In this document: in pieces, positions 1 to 5,296 of the stretch | Layout: the number at the start of each line of letters is the position of its first letter | Position numbering within the stretch: the stretch's first letter is position 1 | From: an uncultured bacterium | GTDB taxonomy: Bacteria > Desulfobacterota > WTBG01 | DNA length: 5,296 nt | Reading direction: 5' to 3' | Assembly (NCBI GenBank): GCA_938024025.1 | Contig: CALJBY010000006.1 | Coordinates: 1-5,296 of the forward strand | The notes under the pieces: generated by a model | Database searches by the model: none | Told to the model about the DNA's origin: nothing | Seen by the model: only the letters and a program-made list of their open reading frames with translations | Position numbers and translations under genes: made by a program

Positions 1-1
1 C

Positions 2-2089
2 TACTTCATTCCCGCAGTAGACCGGTTCAAGATTAACTCCATTGCAGTCAATACAGCCATTGATATGAAGTTAACCTCAGGTGGTTACGAGTTTCAACCG
101 CTCATGTTTCCTAATGTACCCAAGACCCAGGAAGAGGCGGAGAAGGTGCGTGAGGCGCTCTATGCCAGCGTCTTTTATGGAAGTTTTGTCTGGTTTGACA
201 GTAAAAAGACCTTGATCTCAGCAGATTTCTTTGATGATGAAATCGACTACACGGTAGTTTTTAAGGAGTTGATACGAATACAGGAAAAATACGAGGATGA
301 TAATCACATCCTTTCAATCGCTGGGGAACCCATGCGCCTTGGTTATGTTGATTCCTATACCAGGCAGATATTCCTCCTTATGCTCGGGACCTTCCTGGTT
401 ATGTTTGTTCTCTTCTATTACTGGTACCGGTCTCTCAGAGCGACGGTGATTCCCTTCCTGGCAGCATTTGTAAGCGGTTTGTGGGGCGTGGGTTTCATGC
501 AGCTCCTCGGTTATAACCTGGATCCCCTTATTGTGGTATTTCCCTTCCTCATTGCCTCACGGGCGGCCTGTCATACGGTTCAGGTCATCAAACGTTACAC
601 TGAAGAATGCTTAGTTGATCAGGATGGAAAAGCTGCCTGCAAGCGGGTAATCACCGGCATGTTTGTTCCGGGGTTTACCGCCATAACCACCGATGCAATG
701 GGTATCATTCTCATTGCCTTAACACCCATCCAGATTCTTCAGAAGATCAGTATCTCCTGTACCTTCTGGTGCATTGCCCAGATTATCATTGCCGTAATCC
801 TGGTGCCCATCATCCTGAGCTATTTACCGATTTCCCCCAGACTGCTTGAGAAATTTGAAAAGAAAGGGTTTTTGGACAAGATTCTCGGAAAGGTAGGAAT
901 GCTCATAGGGGGAAAGGGAAGCTGGGTGGTCTTTGCTATGGTACCCGTGTTGATTGTTCTTGGCTATATAGGATCGAGCACCATACAGGTTGGGGATGCG
1001 GTTCCCGGTTCATCACTCTTCTGGCCGTGGCACCGGTTAAACCGGGATGGTTTCAGAATTATGTTCAGTATGCCCATCTTGAGCCCGCTCCTGGTGGTGG
1101 TTGAGGGAGAGAAGCAGTATGACCTCGTTTCCTGTGAAGGAAGACCGGAGACCTGTGGGGACCACTTCAAGGAAATATATGAATTTGAAAAATATATGAG
1201 GGAAACGCCCGGCCGGCTGGTGATGTTTACCCGGTCCATTATAGGGACCTTCTCCGGTGGTGGCTGGCTTGCACACGAAGGTGATCCGAACTGGTACTTC
1301 TTTCCCACCACTGACAGGGAAGTCATCTATAGCTACCGGCGGTTTACCCAGATGGGTACACCGGGAACCGCAGACAGGTTTTGCGATCCCGGGGAAGACA
1401 CTGCTGCTAATATAATCATTTACTGCAGAGATAAGATGACGCCGACGATCAAGACGGTTATGACCAGGGTTAACGAGTATATTGAAAAGTACTCGAAGCT
1501 AAAACCCCCCATGAAATATAAGCTTGCTGGAGGTGCCTTTGGTGTTCAGGCGGCCATCAATGAGGTGATTGAAATATATCATTTCAGGACACTCGGTTGG
1601 GCCTTACTATCCATATTCATCATCTGCTGGATAATGTTCAGATCCGCCGGTGCAGCTTTCATATTAACCATTCCCCTGGTTGTATCCAATCTCATTGCAT
1701 TTTCCATGATGGCCACGGGAATGTTCTATACAATGCCCACACCGATTACCATCACCACCAGCACCTTACCCGTTTCTGCGGTGGGAATAGGTTTAGGTGT
1801 TGACTACGGGATTTACATGCTGGGCAGGATTGTGGAAGAATATAAGATTCGAAAAGACATGAAGAGCACTATCATTGCTACCATGACTGCAGTAGGGGAG
1901 CCGATTGTCTTCACCGCCCTTGCAATGACGGGTGGTCTTATCGTCTGGGTTTTCTCCCCGCTGATGTTTCAAGCGACCATGGGTTTTTTCCTGGCAACCA
2001 TTCTCCTGCTCAATATGCTCGGCGGACTACTTCTGGTGCCCAGTTTTGTGGCAGTTTTGAAACCGAAATTTGTCGTAGGAAAAGACTAG
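2..2089 (+). CDS. RND/MMPL superfamily inner-membrane permease (5'-partial)
   Basis: A proton-driven RND-type permease of the MMPL / 'predicted exporter' class (COG1033-like), acting in the inner membrane. The frame is open to the left edge. The Met at base 65 is internal, because 21 codons before it read through as periplasmic-domain sequence, so the true start lies outside the window. Counting from that Met, eleven of the usual twelve helices are visible: about 101-121, 126-147, 152-174, 204-224 and 232-254, then 286-306, 508-525, 529-552, 566-588, 612-631 and 638-664. Helix 1 and part of the first periplasmic domain are missing. The second periplasmic domain spans about 307-507. Helix 10 carries GLGVDYGIYML, the RND motif whose Asp (580) is the expected proton-relay residue. 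The matching helix in the first half has SRAACH and no Asp. It ends in TAG, 119 bases before the barrel gene. The class is secure. Substrate is unknown; lipid-like or other hydrophobic cargo is inferred from relatives and neighbours. Confidence 0.93.
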   Translation, partial: YFIPAVDRFKINSIAVNTAIDMKLTSGGYEFQPLMFPNVPKTQEEAEKVREALYASVFYGSFVWFDSKKTLISADFFDDEIDYTVVFKELIRIQEKYEDDNHILSIAGEPMRLGYVDSYTRQIFLLMLGTFLVMFVLFYYWYRSLRATVIPFLAAFVSGLWGVGFMQLLGYNLDPLIVVFPFLIASRAACHTVQVIKRYTEECLVDQDGKAACKRVITGMFVPGFTAITTDAMGIILIALTPIQILQKISISCTFWCIAQIIIAVILVPIILSYLPISPRLLEKFEKKGFLDKILGKVGMLIGGKGSWVVFAMVPVLIVLGYIGSSTIQVGDAVPGSSLFWPWHRLNRDGFRIMFSMPILSPLLVVVEGEKQYDLVSCEGRPETCGDHFKEIYEFEKYMRETPGRLVMFTRSIIGTFSGGGWLAHEGDPNWYFFPTTDREVIYSYRRFTQMGTPGTADRFCDPGEDTAANIIIYCRDKMTPTIKTVMTRVNEYIEKYSKLKPPMKYKLAGGAFGVQAAINEVIEIYHFRTLGWALLSIFIICWIMFRSAGAAFILTIPLVVSNLIAFSMMATGMFYTMPTPITITTSTLPVSAVGIGLGVDYGIYMLGRIVEEYKIRKDMKSTIIATMTAVGEPIVFTALAMTGGLIVWVFSPLMFQATMGFFLATILLLNMLGGLLLVPSFVAVLKPKFVVGKD

Positions 2090-2131
2090 TTTCTACCTGT
2101 GCTGCATGAAGTGGTAGAGTATTTTATAGTA

Positions 2132-2160
2132 TTGACAAAGGGTGTTTTTACTGCTACTAG
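2132..2160 (+). promoter_or_regulatory. Putative sigma-70-type promoter upstream of the barrel gene
   Basis: TTGACA at 2132-2137 matches the -35 consensus exactly. At 17-base spacing the hexamer at 2155-2160 is TACTAG, which keeps only three of six -10 consensus bases. A transcript from here would have a leader of roughly 40 bases before the start at 2209. The position between permease and barrel genes, in the longest non-coding gap of the window, supports a promoter. The poor -10 box makes it tentative, or suggests a promoter that needs an activator. Confidence 0.4.
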
Positions 2161-2168
2161 ACTAGTAG
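2154..2168. promoter_or_regulatory. Perfect palindrome, candidate operator
   Basis: CTACTAG-A-CTAGTAG is a perfect inverted repeat with 7-base arms around one central base. It overlaps the predicted -10 box and ends 40 bases before the start codon at 2209. A one-base loop cannot form an RNA hairpin, so binding by a dimeric DNA-binding regulator is the likelier role. TetR, GntR and MarR family dimers use sites of this kind. No regulator gene is visible in the window to pair it with. Confidence 0.4.
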
Positions 2169-2196
2169 AGTAAACAGAGATAAATATTCATATTTC

Positions 2197-2203
2197 AAGG
2201 AGG
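2197..2203 (+). promoter_or_regulatory. Shine-Dalgarno of the barrel gene
   Basis: AAGGAGG lies five bases before the ATG at 2209. This near-perfect anti-16S match fixes the start, which is also the one that gives an intact signal peptide. Confidence 0.85.
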
Positions 2204-2208
2204 GTTAT

Positions 2209-3957
2209 ATGTCTAAAAGAATTTCAGTTGCTCTCGTCGTCTCTTTCCTCACGCTTCTTTTCCTTACTCCTACCCTTTCTTCTGCCCGGATCTATTTGTT
2301 TGATAAAAAACTTGAGATAAATGGTTCTATTGAACAGAAAGCAAACTGGAAATTTAATCTAAAAGAGTGGGAGAAGGGAAAAGGCCCGAATAATTCAAGG
2401 ACAACCGCTGCTGGCACGGTAATAAACGGGACAAAGTCAAATGGCGGCCGGTATCCCCAGAATGCCCCTTCCCTGTTCAAGACCCATGTCCATTTAGAAG
2501 GGCTCTACCACATTTTTAATGAGGGGGGTAAACTTCTGGACGGTATCGTCCTCTTTGAGTGGTTTTATGACTGGGCTCCTCAAATGACCGGTTCTATGGG
2601 GAGAGGTATCCGTGCCCGGGACGAAGATGCATATAAAACTCCCCATGGCTGGGAGATGATACGAGAGCTCTATGTCAATTATATCAATGGGCCCTGGACC
2701 CTGCGCGTGGGTAAGCAGATGGTTGTCTGGGGTGAAACGGGTCTGCAGCGAACTGCCGATGTGGTGAACCCCGTTGATCTCCGCTCCCACATGATGGGTG
2801 TGGATGACTGGGAGGATTTCAAGCAGGGACTCTGGATGTTCCGCGGGTTTTACCAGACCAGTTTTAACAATGACTTTACCTTTGAATGGATTGTCGTTCC
2901 TTTCGATGTTAAAGAGATTGATCTGCCCAAGGAAGGGACCATGTATAGTTCCAGCTATTCAGGTGGTTTTACCTCCAGCTTCTGGAAGAACTGGAGACAT
3001 GATGCAATCAATGAACATGGTCTGCATAATGCTACGGGAGGTATTCGTGTCAGGGGATTTAATACTTTATTCAAAAATGACTGGGACTGGACCCTCATCT
3101 ATTATAACGGATATGACCCGGGCCCTATTGTCTGGGACTGGGGACAGAGAAGATACGGCTACAGGCCGCAAACGCTTAATGGATTCCGTTTGGCCAGACA
3201 GGGGACCGGGGGCTTCAACCTCTACGCTGGAGAATACAATATCCAGCTATCCGAGGGGTTACCATTGCCCAGACATTATGATGGAAGGTTTTTTCAATAC
3301 TACAGGACTAACAACTTTGGTGCTACAGCCACCTCATATATTTATAAGCTTCCTTTCTTCGGCCTCTTTGAAATACCAATGAAAGCCAATGTCCGGACTG
3401 AAATTGCCTACAAATATGGGGTTAACTTTAATACCATATCGTATGACGGTCAACGCGGAGACGGTGGAGACGGTAATTGGTTGGTTGATGGTAGAACCCA
3501 AAAAGATCAATTTGCTCTTGCCGTTGAAATCGGTAAGGATTTTATGCCGAAGTTTATTACCAAGTATAACGGACAGAGGAGTGTTGATGTAACCCTCGGC
3601 TTTTTTACTGATTGGATCTTAGCCAAAACGAAGGATCTCAACCTGGATGGTTATGATAGGGGTGCTGGAGACAAAAATAGTACGAGTTTCAGCCTGGATA
3701 TTACCACCGACTGGTTCAAACAGGAGCTCATGACCAAGTTCAACTTTTCCTATAACTTGTCCGGCAATGGGGCCTTCTGGGCATTTTTTCAGTATGCACC
3801 GGGGCAGCACTGGAGGTTTACCTTTCTCCCCCGCGTAGCCTGGTCTAATGCAGGCCCTTACACTGGTTCGAAAAAAACGAATTCTTCTAAGAAGGGATAC
3901 TCGGAGAAAAATGATTCCACTAATTATCTCCACTTTAAAGTAGGGTATCTGTTTTAA
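2209..3957 (+). CDS. DUF1302-family outer-membrane beta-barrel protein
   Basis: A complete 582-residue exported protein, expected to be an outer-membrane barrel. Residues 1-26 form a signal peptide: a basic start (KR), a hydrophobic core, then LSSA before the likely cut after Ala26. The mature part is rich in Trp, Tyr, Phe, Gly and Asn with alternating aromatic/polar stretches, and has no cytoplasmic-type helices. The protein ends in a strand-like segment (VGYLF) with C-terminal Phe, the usual signal for barrel assembly by the BAM machinery. GKQMVVWGE (168-176) followed by DVVNPVDLR (184-192) matches the conserved core I know from DUF1302 proteins. Length is normal for the family. It has its own strong ribosome site and lies 56 bases upstream of the DUF1329 gene, its usual partner. 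Biochemical function is not established. A role as outer-membrane channel or receptor for a hydrophobic compound linked to the RND pump is inference. Confidence 0.88.
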   Translation: MSKRISVALVVSFLTLLFLTPTLSSARIYLFDKKLEINGSIEQKANWKFNLKEWEKGKGPNNSRTTAAGTVINGTKSNGGRYPQNAPSLFKTHVHLEGLYHIFNEGGKLLDGIVLFEWFYDWAPQMTGSMGRGIRARDEDAYKTPHGWEMIRELYVNYINGPWTLRVGKQMVVWGETGLQRTADVVNPVDLRSHMMGVDDWEDFKQGLWMFRGFYQTSFNNDFTFEWIVVPFDVKEIDLPKEGTMYSSSYSGGFTSSFWKNWRHDAINEHGLHNATGGIRVRGFNTLFKNDWDWTLIYYNGYDPGPIVWDWGQRRYGYRPQTLNGFRLARQGTGGFNLYAGEYNIQLSEGLPLPRHYDGRFFQYYRTNNFGATATSYIYKLPFFGLFEIPMKANVRTEIAYKYGVNFNTISYDGQRGDGGDGNWLVDGRTQKDQFALAVEIGKDFMPKFITKYNGQRSVDVTLGFFTDWILAKTKDLNLDGYDRGAGDKNSTSFSLDITTDWFKQELMTKFNFSYNLSGNGAFWAFFQYAPGQHWRFTFLPRVAWSNAGPYTGSKKTNSSKKGYSEKNDSTNYLHFKVGYLF

Positions 3958-4000
3958 CAGCTGCGGGAACAGAACTAGCAGTCAAAAGCAATTAAGCATG

Positions 4001-4006
4001 AGGAGG
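4001..4006 (+). promoter_or_regulatory. Shine-Dalgarno selecting a GTG start
   Basis: A perfect AGGAGG lies seven bases before GTG at 4014. An in-frame TGA at 3999-4001 rules out any earlier start. The next in-frame ATG (base 4074) would remove most of the signal peptide. Together these fix a GTG start. Confidence 0.85.
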
Positions 4007-4013
4007 TCTAACA

Positions 4014-5296
4014 GTGAAGGGATTTAAGAAAATACACAAAGCACTGGTGATTGCAGGAGTAGTGGTAATAGGTATGATGGTGTGTATGCCGCAGGAGTTG
4101 ATGGCAGTGGCAACGGAAGAGCAGATGGCAAACTGGCCGTTTCCCATGTACCAGGGAGAAGAGCTTGAGAAGATGCGGGAGTGGGAGAAGACGTGGGTAG
4201 GGAAAAAGGTCAACCAGGATATGATACCCCAGGTAAAGGACTTTCTATCACCACAATTCTATGAAATGTTCAGTAAGCCTGAGGACTGGGGAGCAGAAGA
4301 GCTGTGGTTTGAGATAGTGCCATACCGGCAGATAAAGCCGACGCCGGGGACGGTAGCGATGACGAAGAAGTATGCCCCGACGGCAAAGCTCGATCCGAAA
4401 GGGCGGAAGGCATATTGGGATGGAGGCATAGGGGAGAACGAATTTTTGATGGGATGGGATAAGGGTGAAGGAGCAGGCTTCCCCTTTCCCTTTCCTGAGT
4501 CAGGCATAGAGATGGCATGGAACCTCGAGTCGGTGACGCGAGGAGATGAGAAGGCATTTGACCGGCAAGGGGTGGTGGTGAACCCGCGAACAAGAACGGA
4601 GCGGCGTGCGGTACAGCCCTTCATCATACAGTACTTCACGGGAAGGTGTGATTATGAGCCGGTACCGAAGTTCGAGGACAATCCGAAGGGGATTCGGCGG
4701 GGAGAATATCTGTTTATAGAAGAGCCGCTTGATGTACGGGGAACCCGGTATATGGAGCTAAGGTATCTTAATCCAGAGAAGCCGGATGATGTGTGGATAT
4801 GGTTCCCTCTGTTTCGCAGGATAAGGCGGATGGGATATTCTTATAAGTCAGATACCATTGACGGGACTGACCTGGGACCTGACGATGCAATGGGTTGGAA
4901 TGGACATGTAAACAGGAAAGCGTGGGAGATTATCGGGCGGAAAGAGATGCTGTTGGGGAGGCATACGAATGTCGATAAATATGAAAAGCAGAAGGGGCAG
5001 GCGGTGTGGAATGGACTGCAGCTGGAGAGGACAAACGCCGTAATGCTGGAGTCAAAATTCAAGGGAAAAGACGAGGTGTACAGTAAAGAGATGCTCTACA
5101 TGGATCCGGAAACGTGGCGGTGCTTACAGAAGGTAACCTGGGACCGGCAGGGAAGGGTGTGGAGGCACTTTTTTTACCACACGGAGATATTCAAGGACGA
5201 GAAGAAAGGGATAGAGCACGTACACACCTTTGAGCTGTATTCATCTGATCTGCAGCGGAGGCACGGATGTCCCTCCATTGATAAGATTAAACAGAT
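4014..5296 (+). CDS. DUF1329-family periplasmic protein (3'-partial, GTG start)
   Basis: The frame is open from GTG to the right edge, giving 427 visible residues. Family members are commonly somewhat longer, so probably only a short C-terminal piece is missing. The N-terminus has KGFKKIHK followed by a hydrophobic stretch (about 10-24), with a plausible signal-peptidase cut after Ala33 (AVA before TEE), so it is predicted to be periplasmic. Cys24 is preceded by MMV, a poor lipobox. Family signatures seen are GFPFPFPESGIEMAWN (155-170), EEPLDVRGTRYMELRYL (236-252), WIWFPLFRRIRRM (261-273) and DDAMGWNG (290-297). DUF1329 proteins are related to outer-membrane lipoprotein-sorting proteins, and a LolA/LolB-like lipid-binding fold is expected. 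It follows the DUF1302 gene by 56 bases, as is usual, suggesting one transcript. Codon choice is strikingly G-ending compared with the gene before it. A role carrying a hydrophobic ligand between pump and barrel is inference. Confidence 0.9.
   Translation, partial: MKGFKKIHKALVIAGVVVIGMMVCMPQELMAVATEEQMANWPFPMYQGEELEKMREWEKTWVGKKVNQDMIPQVKDFLSPQFYEMFSKPEDWGAEELWFEIVPYRQIKPTPGTVAMTKKYAPTAKLDPKGRKAYWDGGIGENEFLMGWDKGEGAGFPFPFPESGIEMAWNLESVTRGDEKAFDRQGVVVNPRTRTERRAVQPFIIQYFTGRCDYEPVPKFEDNPKGIRRGEYLFIEEPLDVRGTRYMELRYLNPEKPDDVWIWFPLFRRIRRMGYSYKSDTIDGTDLGPDDAMGWNGHVNRKAWEIIGRKEMLLGRHTNVDKYEKQKGQAVWNGLQLERTNAVMLESKFKGKDEVYSKEMLYMDPETWRCLQKVTWDRQGRVWRHFFYHTEIFKDEKKGIEHVHTFELYSSDLQRRHGCPSIDKIKQ

Noticed and set aside
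1033..1045. Palindrome CCGGTT-A-AACCGG.
   Set aside because: It lies in the middle of the permease coding sequence (the HRLNRD region), far from any start, and is short enough to be chance.
964..1326. Reverse-strand open frames (120 and 79 codons) opposite the permease periplasmic domain.
   Set aside because: They lie opposite a well-supported gene, overlap each other, and show no domain or plausible start signal.
1597..1803. Forward frame encoding a His-rich 68-residue peptide.
   Set aside because: The His runs come from reading ATC/ACC repeats of transmembrane codons in another frame, so it is a shadow of the permease.
2092..2118. Inverted repeat TCTACC...GGTAGA just after the permease stop, considered as a terminator.
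   Set aside because: The six-base stem encloses a 15-base loop and no clean T-run follows, so it is too weak to call an intrinsic terminator.
2798..3592. Long alternative forward frame inside the barrel gene (194 and 67 codons with a stop between).
   Set aside because: It lies wholly inside a gene with clear signal peptide, family motifs and C-terminal Phe. It has no ribosome site of its own that I can see, and its translation resembles no protein I recognise.
3958..4013. Gap between the barrel and DUF1329 genes, searched for a terminator or second promoter.
   Set aside because: Only a four-base CTGC/GCAG inverted pair and the Shine-Dalgarno sequence are present. No T-run and no convincing -35/-10 pair were found.
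3992..5062. Several reverse-strand open frames of 73 to 126 codons opposite the DUF1329 gene.
   Set aside because: They are explained by the purine-rich, G-ending codon use of the gene on the + strand. Their translations are Ser/Pro-rich and low in information, and two of them overlap each other in different frames.

Overview
The window is about 5.3 kb with one strand in use and near-even base composition. It holds three genes in a row on the + strand. The first is cut by the left edge and the third by the right edge. The order is an RND/MMPL-type inner-membrane permease, a DUF1302-type outer-membrane beta-barrel, and a DUF1329-type periplasmic protein. A permease, a barrel protein with a signal peptide and C-terminal Phe, and strong AGGAGG ribosome binding sites point to a Gram-negative (diderm) bacterium. 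My best guess is a deltaproteobacterial (Desulfobacterota-like) or other proteobacterial hydrophobe degrader. That is inference from general protein character only, and confidence is low.

Layout: bases 2-2089 are the permease, missing its N-terminus and first membrane helix. Bases 2090-2208 are the only sizeable non-coding stretch. It carries a consensus TTGACA box, a perfect 7-1-7 palindrome (2154-2168) lying where the -10 box would fall, and a strong Shine-Dalgarno sequence. Bases 2209-3957 are the complete barrel gene. A 56-base gap then leads to a GTG-started DUF1329 gene (4014 to the right edge) with a perfect AGGAGG. The gap is short and I see no convincing terminator in it, so the last two genes are probably co-transcribed. 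The permease may be read through into them or be separated by the internal promoter.

Working model (inference): DUF1302, DUF1329 and RND/MMPL permease genes recur together in many proteobacteria. The set looks like an envelope pathway for a hydrophobic molecule, with an inner-membrane RND pump, a periplasmic carrier with a predicted LolA/LolB-like fold, and an outer-membrane barrel. No adaptor (membrane-fusion) protein or TolC-like channel is visible in the window. Neither the substrate nor the direction of transport can be read from the sequence. I see no RNA gene, mobile element, CRISPR array or integration site.
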